A stretch of DNA of 64,000 nt from Siphonodentalium dalli. Taxonomy: Eukaryota > Mollusca > Scaphopoda > Gadilida > Siphonodentaliidae. Positions 29,762 to 42,012 of this stretch are shown piece by piece; position 1 is the first letter of the stretch, and each line of letters opens with the position of its first letter. The stretch lies in assembly GCA_032622095.1 (NCBI GenBank), contig CP136061.1:250431582-250495581 (forward strand), written 5' to 3'. The notes below the pieces were generated by a model, which was given only the letters and a program-made list of their open reading frames with translations, was not told the origin of the DNA and did no database searches. The translations under genes and the position numbers were made by a program.

Positions 29762-31252
29762 TGCTTACCGAGGCTAACCGAGCACACTTTATAGGCATCT
29801 CTCAAGTAGATTGAAGTTTCAAATTTCTTCCTAAAAAGTAAAGGTGTGTCTACCTTTGATAGTGTGTGTCTGGCATTTAATCAGGGTGGTGATGCCAGTA
29901 CATGTATGTTGTTGATTCTCTGTCATTTGTGGGCATTCCAATTTCCAATGCTTCCTCATAAATATATTCTTCAGCATAAATAACAAAATCGTGTTTATTT
30001 TATAATTGTTGGTTTATTTAATATACCGTATGGTACATGTATGCGTGGTATGAATAACGAGCATTTTGGCCGACACCAGAACATAACAGAATAAAAGGAG
30101 ACAATTACTCAATTTGCAAAACTGACAAGAAAATTATATGCACGATTGCACGTGCGGTTCCATACATTTATGTGCTTCAAACCGTGAAAACACTAATCTG
30201 AGACATGTGCAGCTCTGTTCATTGGTTTATATATTCTACCCCCACCACCCCCCAGAATGTTAGTTTAATACATGAAGAAAGTAGCCTAATGTGTACTATT
30301 TTAATTGATGTGTATTTTTGAGTGATCGAAAACTATTGACAATTATCAGTTTCTACATTGTACGTAAACTTCCTTTCCGCATATTTCACGGAGCCTTTGA
30401 CTCTGTGACAATGAACACGTGCTTTGTCGCTTGATCATATAAAAGGGCCGAGGCTGTCGATTGGATATTTTGTGTAACGTGTACAATACAGAATAACAAC
30501 AATTTCAGGATAGGAGTCGGAAACTTATGTTATAATATGTTACATATAAACGCACTAGTTTTATCATATACATGTAGATAATATAAAATATTTGACACTA
30601 TAAAGGGAAACAAAATAACATGTGTTCCGATTTGTTCACCTAAAAATTCCAGTAGATAGGTACCGTACATGTACCGGTATGTCAGAATTTTCATAGATGT
30701 ATACTGCTAGCATAAATTGTGCTGATTTTATAACATAACTGCTGGTATCTGAGTGGCGTTCTTGTAATGGAAATATAATTTTATAATCATATAATTTTGC
30801 AGAAATACAAATTGTACACAATACCGGTACATGTAAACAGGGCAAATTTACATTGGAATTTGGAACTGAAAGTTAAAATGAAAGTAAGTTTCTGGGATCT
30901 TGTGTATGAGGTAGCTCTGCATGATTACGAAATGTTACAGAAAATAGGTCCCGAATAATTCACTGTTTATATGTAATTGTTTTAAAATAACAATGGCATT
31001 TGTTCGTGAATAACACAATGCAAATGTTGACGTATATTTATGTGTGCATACATGAAAATAACTCCAAAATCGTGAAGTACTATATAGAGCACGTGGTCAC
31101 CTTTTTTAGGAATTTTTAGCGCATTGTACCTAAGCTACTTGACCTAATTGAAATTACAGGAGGACCTCAACCAACTGAGGAAGATCTTACTCAAAAATAA
31201 AATGAAACCATGGCCAGTTTCTTAACAAACTACTAGTAATGCATTTTATAAG
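29762..31252. other. Upstream region of LIN37, nothing certain
   Basis: About 1.5 kb of AT-rich DNA that should hold the LIN37 promoter if exon 1 is right. I cannot place a promoter. A TATA-like word (CATATAAAAGGG, 30437-30448) lies on the other strand. The frame 30636-30845 (-) has no domain. Confidence 0.35.
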
Positions 31253-32359
31253 CCAATAAGTAGAGATGGGTGGTTAACCGTGGAATCAGTTCGGTTTCGG
31301 TTGTCGGGAAAAACCGGAAATGACAACCGTGGTAAGTTGGGAAAACCCGTAGTTTCGGTTGTCACAACTTCCTGTAATCATGGCAGAGCACGACGAACAA
31401 ACGAGTCCTGTGTGGAAATATTTTTCAAAGAAAGATAAGAAATCTAAGTGTGCCGCCTGTAATATATGCAGAAAGGAGTTCGCATGGTGAAATCACGCAA
31501 CGAATTAATTACGTTGCTTCCGTGTACACCTATTTTCGCCGTAGTAAACACAACACAAGTCAGTTTATTTCTCATGTTCTTTTGATCATTAAGGCCGTAC
31601 AAATACTCTGAAAGGTGAATTTGATAACGAGGATACAATATCAAAAGGTATCAATGATTGTTACCCGCATTCCCTATTAGTTTTTATTACTGTTTGGATG
31701 TTAAATCGTCAAATATACATGTATTTGTGCGCGGTTGGTTAAAAATGTTATGCCGGAATCGGAACCGGAATGAATTATACCGTTTGTCGGTAAACTGTTG
31801 AGAAATAGCACTCATTCAGGTAACTTGTATTGGATGCATGTACCGGTATAGTGTGTACAGTATTATGTTCCCTAAATATGGTAATAGGCAGATAGCCAGA
31901 TAATGTGATTGAGAGATTCTAGTCATGTTTTATTTTCATTTTGTTGTTTATTTCAAATTTTATTTTTCAAATCCTAACGATACACATATATCTAGTCACA
32001 CACATTAGTTTTATGCCAATATAAATGATCATTATATTATTTCACACTTATGATCATATGATGCTGAATTGCAGTCAAACACAATACACAGACTCACTTG
32101 CATTCTAGCACTGCCACTCGACATGGACATTAACAATATAATAGTAACAATATGATACATAATTTACAATTATAAAAGGACATGTACCTCACAAGTTATG
32201 GTGATAAAATTGGTGTGTTTTCGTTGTAATATGATGAAGCATAATTAGATTTTGTTCACATTAGTCATTTTTATTAATAAAACCGAAACCGAGACTCAAC
32301 TCTTTTTCCACAACCGAAACCGAGGCAAATTTTCACAACCGCCCATCTCTACCAATAAG
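31253..32359 (+). mobile_element. hAT (ZBED-type) transposon relic, 1091 bp
   Basis: The ends TAGAGATGGGTGGTT (31261) and AACCGCCCATCTCTA (to 32351) are flanked by the identical octamer CCAATAAG at 31253-31260 and 32352-32359. Subterminal DNA contains repeated CCGAAACCGA/TCGGTTTCGG words. A truncated BED finger frame is at 31380-31490. No catalytic domain remains. Confidence 0.92.
31380..31490 (+). pseudogene. Truncated hAT transposase BED finger
   Basis: From ATG: MAEHDEQTSPVWKYFSKKDK then KSKCAACNICRKEFAW and a TGA. The S-P-V-W-K-Y-F start and C-x2-C ligands are typical of ZBED/hAT transposases. The histidine half of the finger is lost after the early stop. Confidence 0.8.
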
Positions 32360-32449
32360 ACATCACACAATCGCTGTTATATGACAATATACATGTATCT
32401 GCCCGTCATATCGCTCGGTAGAGAAAACATGCCAGTCATGCCCTATTAA

Positions 32450-32750
32450 GATGTCCCGACATATCGCTGTTGGATTCCAAGGCACCGTTCCATTTTGTTT
32501 ACGACCACCTGCAATGTTTCATTGGCAGTTATATCAACTGCGTTTTGTTGCATTGACAGTTACACCGACCGCATTATATTGCAATGATGGTTTATACTTA
32601 GACCGCATTGAAAATTACAACCGCATCAATTGGAGTAACAATACGACCGCATTGCCTTAACACTTCTGCGTTGATGGTAATTTTTCAATGCGGTCACAAG
32701 GCGGTTCCAATGCGGTTGAGAGGGACACTTATTTTGAGAATATGTGTAGT
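32450..32750. repeat. Repeat with GACCGCATT words
   Basis: GACCGCATTG and GCATTGNNAGTTA-like words recur about every 35-45 bp between 32500 and 32710. The segment ends in GGGACACTTATTTTGAGAAT, the complement of the word at 29241. It may be one MITE family with 29237-29480. Confidence 0.4.
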
Positions 32751-32989
32751 CTCATAACAAAAACATGAATGGCATGATATTTTTATTTTATTTTCAAAAT
32801 GTGGGTGTGTTCGATACTCTTTCCTGCAGTTTTCGGTGAGAATAAAGCGCTGGTTTTCACTATGAAAAAAGAGCAATACCAGGGAAATCAAAATCTCAAT
32901 AGCGCCAACTTCGTGAGGACTGGCTCAGTGGCTGAGGACCGCGTTAAAACTATTAACAGATTAAAACAAAACACGGTCAAGGTGTGTAT

Positions 32990-33183
32990 TTGTGTATTAA
33001 ATTGTAGCGGTCGCATTGTAAATATAGAAGGCCGATGACTTCTCTGCTCGAGAGGTCTAGCTAGATCTCTTGGTCACAGTCGTTACGACACTTTGTGTGA
33101 TCACCAAAGTTAAGTAGGCCTACTGAGTACTGTTCAGCTCGTTTAGTCCTTGGATGTGTGAGTCTGTGACCGGCTTGGGATTT
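32990..33183 (+). mobile_element. 5S rRNA-derived SINE-like copy
   Basis: From about 33070 the order TTGGTCACAGTCGTT, GATCACCAAAGTTAAGTAGG, TTAGTCCTTGGATGTGTGAG and GACCGGCTTGGGATT follows 5S rRNA (GATCTCGGAAGCTAAGCAGG, TTAGTACTTGGATGGGAGAC and CGCCTGGGAATACCGGG), including the internal pol III promoter boxes. Upstream it shares GTAAATATAGAAGGC and GATGACTTCTCT with the copy at 43298-43430. It is not a functional 5S gene, being too diverged. Element O begins directly at its 3' end. Confidence 0.75.
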
Positions 33184-33186
33184 CGG

Positions 33187-33794
33187 TAGTCCAACAAATT
33201 AGAGTGACTTTACTAACTATGTCTTTAGACAGGTCAGGGAGAACCCAAAATCGATGTAATAAACCTTGATTTGTGTAATAAACCTCGATCGAGGTTCTTC
33301 GAGACCATGTGACCACTGGTGATATAGTGTGGAGTATTTCATCTACACCTATGGGAGGCCAAATTCACATTTAATAATTAATTGTGCTTGATTGCGCTTA
33401 AGCACAATTAATTATTAAATGTGAATTTGGCCTCCCATAGGTGTAAGATGAAATACTCCACACTATATCACTTACAGTTACACTATATTAATTCCCTTAG
33501 TATCATACTAGTATTTGGTTTAGAGTGTTTCCCCTTATATCATGGGTGTATGTTTTGACCAGTGGTCACATGGTCTTGAAGAACCTCGATCAAGGTTTTT
33601 TACACAAATCGAGGTTTAGTACATCGATTTTGGGTTCTCCCTGACCTGTTAGACTTTCGGATTAAGAGGAATTTTAATATTTCAATTTTATTTGGATGTT
33701 TATGGACCTCTTAATCCTTAGAAGGGTTAAGATAATCGTAAATGTCCAAATATGAAAATATATCTTAACCCGAATAGTCTAATTTGTTGGACTA
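33187..33794. mobile_element. Family O MITE with a nested foldback element
   Basis: The ends TAGTCCAACAAATTAGA (33187) and TCTAATTTGTTGGACTA-like (AGTCTAATTTGTTGGACTA to 33794) flank DNA that is interrupted by the element at 33230-33648. TA is present at both edges. Confidence 0.7.
33230..33648. mobile_element. Family N foldback element (419 bp) inside family O
   Basis: The ends CAGGTCAGGGAGAACCCAAA and its complement are flanked by TTAGA on both sides (33225-33229 and 33649-33653). The centre (about 33312-33478) is a near-perfect palindrome with arms of about 80 bp (CTATGGGAGGCCAAATTCAC and complement). It can form a very long hairpin. Confidence 0.85.
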
Positions 33795-33799
33795 TGATT

Positions 33800-33900
33800 T
33801 GATATGAACTGAATTATGGAATTTCAAATTGAATCAATCATTTGATTGAATTTGAATGAATCATTCAATTTGAAGTTTGATTCAAATTCAATTCCAAGTG
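33800..33900. repeat. TTTGATTGAATT-type AT palindromes
   Basis: Short overlapping direct and inverted copies of AATTTGAATGAATC-like words form a local palindrome cluster. No other signal. Confidence 0.5.
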
Positions 33901-34542
33901 ATTTGGTGGGGGTTGCGGGTTCGTGAGGTGAGCAGTAACCTTTTCCTTTAGCAGACATATCCAGTGATTATGTTTATAAATTTGATTGTAACTCTATAAT
34001 CGCGATTTATGTATGTATAATCCAAAGACGTGGAAGAAAATTCAGATTGCTGATGGTTGCCGCCATTGACATTTGCATCGAATATTAACCAATCAAATTG
34101 CCTGTAGTATGGACCGTTTTGATTCATCCATCACTGGGACTTCCGTTCCCGTTATTGTGATTTCTCATTTGACAAGAATTTTCCTGGAGTTGTTGAATGT
34201 AGCAACACATATTTCTGTTCGATTTATTATATTAAATATCACCACAACGTTGGAACAAATCGTCGAATTGAAGACGTCATATACACAACCTGCATGACGC
34301 CATGAGGTAAAATAGTTTACATAATAATATGGTCGTTGCATTTGTCGTGCAAATTGCAATCATATAAAAAATTTGAACCGGTGTCCCGAATCCGATGCCA
34401 ATAGGCAATACAGTACTGTCTACTGAATACAATTGGCGAATTGCCATGATGAAATTGAATTGAAATTGATGATTATATGATGATCAAGAGACATAATCCA
34501 TGGTTGTTCAATCCACTAGGGTCGACTCTAATTCTAATTTAG

Positions 34543-34770
34543 AGGAGCGGATAGCTCAGTTGGTTTGTGGGCCGACCTCTGTCTCTGAGCCACACCTTCG
34601 ACACGGTCGAGCCTCGAGGGTTCAAATCCGACAAAATATCGGTCGGACTTTCACTTTGTGTCGCCATCTGCATTCCCAGTACCATGGGCATCACAAATCA
34701 ATCATCGATGCCACTGTTAGAACTTTGCCTATAATGATTTCAAGCTGCGATGGAAAGTTCTAATGGTATT
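34543..34770 (+). mobile_element. tRNA-derived SINE
   Basis: The A box GGATAGCTCAGTTGG (34549-34563) and B box GGGTTCAAATCC (34618-34629) give a tRNA-like head, but the boxes are about 55 bp apart and no acceptor stem closes, so this is not a tRNA gene. The following CGGTCGGACTTTCACTTTGT segment would be the SINE body. The tail is unresolved. Confidence 0.6.
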
Positions 34771-35289
34771 CATTTGGGGTAAACGTACCGAAGTGACAGC
34801 GATGTGTTTAAAATAATGAGATGTTTAATTGTATGAAGGTATATAAGATGGTAACAATATCACCGTCAATGTCTTTTGGTGTCTCCATGATGGAACAGCG
34901 ATGTTAGAAAAGCGTCCACATCCGACGGTGATCTATAGCCGAGCTCTAATGTTATTGTTCTCCTGGTCAGCCGACCGCGTCACAGTTCACACACATTGCG
35001 TGCTGAGTAGAATTCCGTGAGCAGTCCGATTTGTCCACTCCAGTCACAACACTGGGTCACGCATTACGGCACACTGACACACTATACGTCTATAGCTGTT
35101 CTATTTTCATTGACGCAGTTGGTCTCTGTGTGTGGAGACACGATACCAAACATAAGCTAAGTCCTCCAAAACCAATATTCAGTTATTCACCACACCACGA
35201 TCAGTGATCTGAGAAAGATTCCAGAAGCCAAAGAGTCTCAGACAAAATTTGAAGAAAAAAATGCGTACTGGACTAACTTCGTACCTCTG

Positions 35290-35580
35290 CTCCTCTCGTA
35301 ATGTCATGACCAGGGATGACACTACGCTTGGCACACCGTCGGATCGGGAGCCGACGCTAATGGCTGTCCTGTGTGCAACAATGTGCGCACGTTAAAGATC
35401 CCTACCGTGGCAAAGAAGTCACGAGTTAGGCAAAAACTTCCTGGAAAAATTATGGATCTACTCGATCCGTCCTGTAAAAGCCAGCCTGGGTCACTAGGAC
35501 GTAACAACTACAGATACAGAAATGTTGGGTCGGTAAAATCTAGGATAGAACGGGCTGATCATCGTTCGGGCCCGTGCTAC
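35290..35580. repeat. GC-richer segment, probable SINE or LINE tail
   Basis: Contains GTGCGCACGTTAAAGATCCC, a word I associate with dispersed repeats of marine invertebrates, and is richer in CG than its surroundings. Frames on both strands (35322-35507, 35371-35706) have no domain. No ends seen. Confidence 0.35.
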
Positions 35581-35767
35581 ATGTATGCAAATTGTAATTT
35601 TTTTTATTTGAAAACATTTCTTTCAATCTTTGCACCTGAGAATATACACACAAGAGTCTCTTTTAGAAGCACATTCACTGGATTTGATAATCACAAATTG
35701 AAATAATTTAATACAAGTGAAAGGTCCACGGCATTGGTTATGTAACAGAAACGAGAGAGAGAGAGAA

Positions 35768-35900
35768 GTGCGGGAGTTGCACCGAAAGATGACAGAATCC
35801 CAAGCCAGTCACCCATCCAAGGACTAACGGAGCTCGACGTTGCTTAACTTCGTTGATCACACAAAGCGTCCAACGACTGTGACCAAGATATCTAGGACTA
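35768..35900 (-). mobile_element. 5S rRNA-derived SINE-like copy (best preserved)
   Basis: On the - strand: CTTGGTCACAGTCGTTGG, GATCAACGAAGTTAAGCAAC, GTTAGTCCTTGGATGGGTGA, then CTGGCTTGGGATTC. This keeps the 5S A-box and C-box regions better than the other two copies. A (GA)n tract precedes it on the + strand. Confidence 0.75.
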
Positions 35901-35984
35901 GGGCAATTCCACGACAGAGAATGACATTTGTGAAAAAATTAAATCTTGCATATTGACTAAACAGTTTGAAAATCTGATAGTTAT

Positions 35985-36790
35985 GGTATTCAATTCAATT
36001 CAATATTTTATTCGGAAAGCCAATATAGCTGTTATCCAATACCAAACAATTATAATATTACATTAATGAAGATTAAAAAATAAATAAATATAGACATAAT
36101 GAGCACAACCGATATTTAGGATAATTATATGGATTAAATATACTAGTATTGTGGGTTAGAGGTTATTTATATAAGTGACGTAATCTTTAAAGTTACACTG
36201 ATAAATGTATCAGAGAGGTTTTTCTGAGGTGATAATAAATTAGATTTTTCGTTTGTCTAAGGACTGCTTTATATATAGGCAAATTTGATTTGTTGCATAT
36301 TTGAGTTAGGGTTGAGAAGAGACTTGAGATCATATCTCATACCACCGATATTAAATATATTAAATTTGTATCTAATGTTATTATAAGTTGGGCATTTACT
36401 CAGGAAGTGAGATTCATCTTCTTTTTCAGTTACACAAAAAGCACAAGTTCTTTTTTCGACTTTTGTTATCGGAACTGTATATCTGCCCGTTTCTATATGT
36501 AAGATATGAGCACTGATTCTCAACTTTGTAAGTTCTTTTCTGAGATGTTTTGGAATATTAAAAGTTAAATACTCTTTTAAATTACTGTCATAACAAATTG
36601 TGGCATAAAATCTTAGTTTCCATTCTTGGGATTTCCTTATTCTTATTCTATTCAACTCCTTCTCAACTGAATCTCTGTATGATTTTTCAATTAGATTTTG
36701 GAAATGTGTTTCATCACACTCACTTTTAGTGTATTCAAATTATTATTTCAGTTTTTCTCTCCTCTCATATTCATCATTTTAGTGATGAAA
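35985..36790 (-). mobile_element. LINE 3' fragment (non-LTR retrotransposon)
   Basis: On the - strand an open frame (about 36755 to 36269) ends in a zinc-binding C-terminal region: LTKLRISAHILHIETGRY, VEKRTCAFC and DESHFLSKCPTY. This C-x2-C...H-x4-C arrangement with L-R-x-S-x-H-x-L-x-I-E-x-G-R-Y is the usual end of reverse-transcriptase ORFs of LINEs. The 3' UTR ends GGCTTTCCGAATAAAATATT followed by TTGAA repeats, a microsatellite-type LINE tail. The 5' part with the RT domain is missing (5' truncation) and there is no ATG. Confidence 0.85.
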
Positions 36791-36989
36791 GCTTAATATG
36801 CCATAATTGTTAACCCACATGTGCTACTAAAATATATGACCAAAGTGGCTTGTAAATAATTGATCAAATAGTTAACAATTATTGTTGTATTTTTAATTAG
36901 GGGTTATTTCTATTTACTACATTATGAATTAAATACGAACATACAAGTTTAACTAACCTTTATAATATAACAGGAACATTTACATGAAG

Positions 36990-37235
36990 AATAACAGGCA
37001 ATAGAATAGACGATATTTGTAAGACATGTTGTCGGTTTGGAGATCGTGGGTCGAGTGATGGAAGTTCGTCATCGGGAGAGTTTCGCCGTGCAGTTCCGGA
37101 ATTGGCCGAGCCGTGTTCGTTTGACTTCGTGATTGTCTCTCCCGCGGTTGTTGACGGGGTCAAATGTGACCTCTTTTGTATATCTTCAGATCACGGGCTT
37201 TTCGGTGTTTTGTTTGTCATCCACGATAATTAATT
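36990..37235. other. GC-rich block open on both strands, coding status unclear
   Basis: This 245-bp block is markedly GC-richer than its flanks. The + strand reads DDICKTCCRFGDRGSSDG, then FDFVIVSPAVVDGVKCDLF and FVIHDN to a TAA, without an ATG but with possible acceptors (AATAACAG at about 36990). The - strand is also open (36960-37163, ERTNSPDDELPSL-like, no ATG). I recognise neither. It could be a terminal exon or a repeat fragment. Confidence 0.25.
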
Positions 37236-37397
37236 GATACCCAAAAACACTACATTATTTAAGATTGGCCTGTACTGTAGTATTTCAGTATTTAAATAGG
37301 TAGATGCATGCTACATGTATAACACATCTTGGATTTATATTCCTGTGCCTTATGTCCATATGGGGAAATTTATTTTTCAGAAATCTAGATACTATAT

Positions 37398-37618
37398 GTA
37401 ATGTCAGTCACAAAAATACTCCCATTGTTGTTATAAAATTTTAATGCATGACAATATAACAACCATAGCTTAGATACAATCAATATACTTGAGCGTGAGA
37501 ATCTCTGTTCAAGATAAGCACCATTCGAATTTTGATGTCTAAGTTGACCCCTAGCAAGAGTTTAAATGTGTAATGTCAGTCACGCATTATGTCAGTCACG
37601 GCATGTAATGTCAGTCAC
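37398..37618 (+). repeat. Dispersed GTAATGTCAGTCAC motif, first cluster
   Basis: The 14-mer GTAATGTCAGTCAC occurs at 37398, 37570 and 37605, with a near copy (TTATGTCAGTCAC) at about 37587. All are in the same orientation. A second cluster is at 42013-43138. Function unknown. Confidence 0.8.
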
Positions 37619-37639
37619 TTTTTGCAATTTGTTCCTATT

Positions 37640-39530
37640 CTGGTAGATGACATAAAATTCTTGTAAGAAAGCATAATTGGAATCATAAGCATATGCAGTT
37701 GTTATAGGGGCATCAACTACCAGTAATTTAAATGGATACTGCTCTCATGATGTATGTGAGCATTGCATGCTTGCATGCATATTTAATATCATAAGAAATG
37801 TTTCAGAACATAGATGGTGAGTGAGTAAGTTGTACACATTTTACTGCCTTATCTCGAGAGATGTGTGTTTGCAATCTACGGTATATATTATATAAAGCCC
37901 ATCGTCTGTGTGTGTGTATCTGTGTGTGTATACAGGGTTTCCACTACTACATCAGGCCGGCCATCCAGCAGCCTCATTCCCCTCCCCAACCTTGACTTAA
38001 TATTGGTCACAAAATAGCCACAGACCTAGCTCAGTCCCAGTTTTTCACAGGATGAGTGTTCACCAACACTGACTGCAAGGAATCCTACACTTGGTGCCTG
38101 AATAAGACATGATCAGTAGCGCGGACTACATGCAGTTGTCTGTACCATCATGCGTAATGCTTTGTCGGGTGAATGTTTAGTATTAATCAGCCTCTCGCAT
38201 TTCAATTTACCTTAGATTTCTGTCTATAAGTCCCAACTTTCTGACCCACTATTTCCACTCAAAATATACATCGGTAAGTCATTAGGGGAGCTGAATTCTG
38301 AGCTAGAACCATGAACACAGGTGAGTTTTGGCAGTCGCTGTGATGCACAGTGCAGACCTTTTTCCCCAAAACAAGGTCTGTATCAAAGAAATGTTTAATT
38401 AAAAATAAAACAATTAAAATATTAATAGTTATTAATTATCAGTGTATTTATTCCCTATGGAATGAATACAAAAATATCCATTTACAAATCCAGCATGAGG
38501 TCATCTCTGTCTGAGGAATGACTTTTGATTTTACAACAAATTGTTTTAATCGGTACTGTGAACAAAATACAAAGAAAGCAGGCATGCAGAACCTGTGTAG
38601 AGCATGTGACATAAGGTCTGCTCATGGGTACATACATGTACATGTATGTAACACCTGTTACTGCTAGACAGTGTGACAATGTGTCTTTTGCCAACCGCGG
38701 TAGTCTTTGATGTCGGCTTTTAATATTGCTACTGTTATAAAAGTCATTGTATCCATTGTATGCTGTTTTGCTTACATGCTTTTAGTTCATTAACAGTTGA
38801 GATCTACGAAGGACGATTTTTAATTTGGTTTCAAAATGAAGCTTCAATGTTCCTGCTTGTTGTCTCAAGTTCAAGGAAATGGCTACTTTTCAGTGATAAA
38901 CATCAAAATTTTCTCCCGACAGGGCACCTGGTATGTGCTTCCCAAATACTGCCATATTCCCCCAACCCCTAATTGAAACCCTTGTGTATAACTCGGTCAC
39001 GCTTTTGGCGCATTTATAACTTTTCAACCATTTGTCCGATGTAGCCCAAATTTGGACCACGGCCTGCAATGTGTCGTACAAGATGACGCATCAAATTTCA
39101 GGCTGATTTGTCAAAGAAAACATGTGATCGGGTCCCCAAACACTGTATCTGCACTCAAGTAGACACTATTTCTTATGATGTTTGTCGAAATGACGATGCA
39201 CACAAACCCACACTTGCATTGCTATTGTATTGACGGAATTTCCATGCATTCTATTTAAAGAATTGTTGGAAATGGACGCTAAATTAATTTGTCGCATCAT
39301 GTTAAGTTCAAGAAGTAGAAGGATAGATTGTTGGAAATGGATGCTAAATTAATTTGTCACATTATGTTGATATCAAGAAGGGATGCAGTATGACCTCCCG
39401 CAAGTGGGTATCACACCGTTTAAATAGCAGATTCGCTGGAGCCGGGACTAATACAGTTTCAACACTGTCAGTGCTACATGTAGATATGCTCTGTTGATCT
39501 TTCAGTTGAGTGTAAATCTATATATCCATA
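37640..39530. other. No gene recognised
   Basis: About 1.9 kb with no convincing exon. A dinucleotide GT run is at about 37903-37932. Two partly duplicated ~70-bp segments (GTTGGAAATGGANGCTAAAT) lie at about 39265-39370. Open frames 38482-38694, 38760-38972 and 38890-39081 have no domains. Confidence 0.4.
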
Positions 39531-39539
39531 TATAAAAAG

Positions 39540-39811
39540 AATGTTTAAAAGATCAAAATGTAAGCGAAGTGCGCAAATGGGTTGCAGTGCAGGGGTCATG
39601 GCCCCTATGCTGCTGAATAAAGGTTCCCCAAGGGAACCTGTTACAGATCAAAATGTGAGCGAAACACACAATGTAAGCATTTTTTGGCCCCTTTCGACCC
39701 CAATATGGGTAGTGCGCAAAGGGACCGCAGGGAACCTGTTTCAGATCAAAATGTGGACAATGGGGCCACAGACCCCTATATATGGGTAGCGCACAAAGGG
39801 TCTATAGACCC
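39540..39811. repeat. ~100-bp degenerate tandem repeat, left part
   Basis: Units share GATCAAAATGTGAGCG, GCGCAAAGGGACCGCAGG and AGGGAACCTGTT. The array is split by the hAT-type element at 39812-41297 and resumes at 41298-41510. Confidence 0.75.
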
Positions 39812-41305
39812 CAGGCTTGGGGCAATTACTTGTGAATGTAATTAATTACAATTACAATTACTTCAATATTTTACAATTACCATTACATCTAATTCACAAT
39901 GTAATTAATTACAATTACAATTACTTTGAAATGTAATTCAATTACAATTACAATTACATTTCAGTACAGAATTGAAGTAGGAACACTTTTTATACGCCCT
40001 TTTGAAAAAAAGGCCGTATTATAGTATTGGTCTATCCGGGCGGGCGTCCGTTAACCTGTTGCCCGGATGATAACTTTAGTTAGAGTGAACCAAAATTAGT
40101 CAAATTTGGTATGTGGGTTTATTAGACGAAAAGTAAGTTCAAGTTCGAATTTGGGTTCCGCCCGCCAATTTTCACCGGAGTTATGCCCCTTATTTAACGT
40201 TTTTTGACTTAGAAAATACACATCTTGATGCTTTCGCTATAAAATGAAAATAATAAGAGTATTTTAGTAACGCATACATGTATCCATCATTTAATTATTA
40301 AGGGAATAAGACCATCCCAGTAAGTCAGACACAAAGCCAGGCCATTGTAAAGGACAATGAGATAACCAACACTCTAATTGTTAATTAGAGTCATAAACAT
40401 AATTAGCCTTTGTGGCCACCATCTTACTGGTGACACAATGCATCCAATAGACACTGCTAATTGGGGGATTAGTGAGGCAGCTATTTGTCCCCACATTGTC
40501 ATTATGTTGGAAATTAGAAGGGACAAGACACAATGCATATACCAATACCACCAAATGACTGAAGTAATATGTCAATGGAATTAAACAATACTAATACATA
40601 GAAATGGAAACTTACCTTCAAATGTGTCACAAAATTGGAGGTAACTTTTTTGGAACCGGAGATTGTAGTTGGGAAAAGTTTGCACTTCGCTTTCATAGTA
40701 CACGACCTGTCTTTCTGCAAATCAAAATGCTGCCAGATTGTTTTTGTAGACATGTTGATAGAATTTTTAGCAATGGTTGGTATGAATTTCTACCATAGCA
40801 TATATACCATATCAGGTGGAGATAATGAAACATGATCATAAGAGTGATCTATTATAGTGATCTATTGTCAATTATTTAAAGTTGGTTTCTCATTGTATTT
40901 ATCAAAACAAACCTTCTACCTCAAAGGTTAACAAATGCTTAAACAAACAAAGAGGTGTCAACAGAATTAACAATTGAGACACAGTGGGTGAAAACTCAGT
41001 GTTGTGACAGCATAGTGATAGCCAGTCACCAGTCTTACACTTTGAAATTTGGAAAAAAAACATTATAGAAACCATTGGATGAATCATGAAAGAGAACTTT
41101 GAGAAGAAATAAGTACCTGTGATTTTGAAGTAATTGAAATTAGACCCAAATTACAATTACAATTACATCCTAACCAATTACAATTGCAATTACATGTAAT
41201 TGAGAATAAACTCAATTACCAATTACATGCAATTACTTGAAAAAATGTAATTAATTACAGTCAATTACAATTACAAATTACAATTACCCCATCCCTGATA
41301 GACCC
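39804..41305. mobile_element. hAT-type element (1486 bp) with 8-bp target duplication
   Basis: The ends CAGGCTTGGGGCAATTAC (39812) and GTAATTACCCC-like ATTACCCCATCCCTG (to 41297) are flanked by the identical octamer ATAGACCC (39804-39811 and 41298-41305). The subterminal DNA is dense in AATTACAATTAC words in both halves. Inside are a copy of the GCCATAACTCTGG-type repeat (about 40040-40200) and no transposase frame. Confidence 0.88.
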
Positions 41306-41510
41306 TACATGTATATATAGGTACATGTAGCTCACAAAGGGGCCGCAGGTCCCTCCGCCGCTGAGTAACGGCTCCCAAGGGAGCCTGTATTCAGGACCCC
41401 TTATAAGATCAAAATGGGCGCGAATCACACAAAGGGACCACATACAGGGCCCTTTTATAGGTACATGTACATGTAGCACAGAAAGGGGCCACAGAGCCTG
41501 TTTCAGTTAG
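41298..41510. repeat. ~100-bp degenerate tandem repeat, right part
   Basis: Continuation of 39540-39811, with AAAGGGGCCGCAGGTCCC, GGGAGCCTGT and GATCAAAATGGGCGCGAA. The frame 41261-41479 (-) is a repeat artefact. Confidence 0.7.
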
Positions 41511-42012
41511 TATAGTAAAAAGGCAATATATGTTGATTTTATTGCGTTCCATATGTGCATACTACCGGGTATGTATAGGCCTATATATGTTGGGTGTAAA
41601 AGTACAGTTCTTAGTGTAAAAAAGTGTTCCCATGCCAACAGTGACAAAAAAGAGAAGCACTGCCATTCCATTTCTAATAGAAATGAGAATTTGTTCAAGC
41701 CTACATGTACAAACATCAGAAAGTAACAAGTAACATGTATGTATTTACCCGTCATTTTATATGGGAAATCCCCTAGTTTTAATAATAATTCCCAAGAATG
41801 GGACAAGGGAAATCGGACCTGACATAGGCATGAAATATTTGTTGAGAATGTTCGACAAAGTAAGACAACCTATGCAAACCACCTTCCCTTTTCCCCAGGT
41901 CTCCGAATGCTATTGTCTGAAAAACTTGTGCAAAAGGTAATTGTGGATGTTGAACTGGTATTTTGTTCTTTTTTCATACTTGTAAGCTAATGTTAGGCAC
42001 AAATTCAATAAC

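Noticed and set aside
29554-29805. The 83-residue - strand frame ([18 protein letters not shown]...) as LIN37 exon 1
   Set aside because: Its frame gives no donor in the phase needed by exon 2. The frame from 29761 does, so that was kept as the tentative choice.
34549-34629. tRNA gene
   Set aside because: A and B boxes are present, but the distance between them is too long and no acceptor stem pairs. A tRNA-derived SINE fits better.
35797-35895. Functional 5S rRNA gene
   Set aside because: Box order is kept but the sequence is too diverged and lacks a clean terminator. There are two similar copies with shared non-5S flanks.
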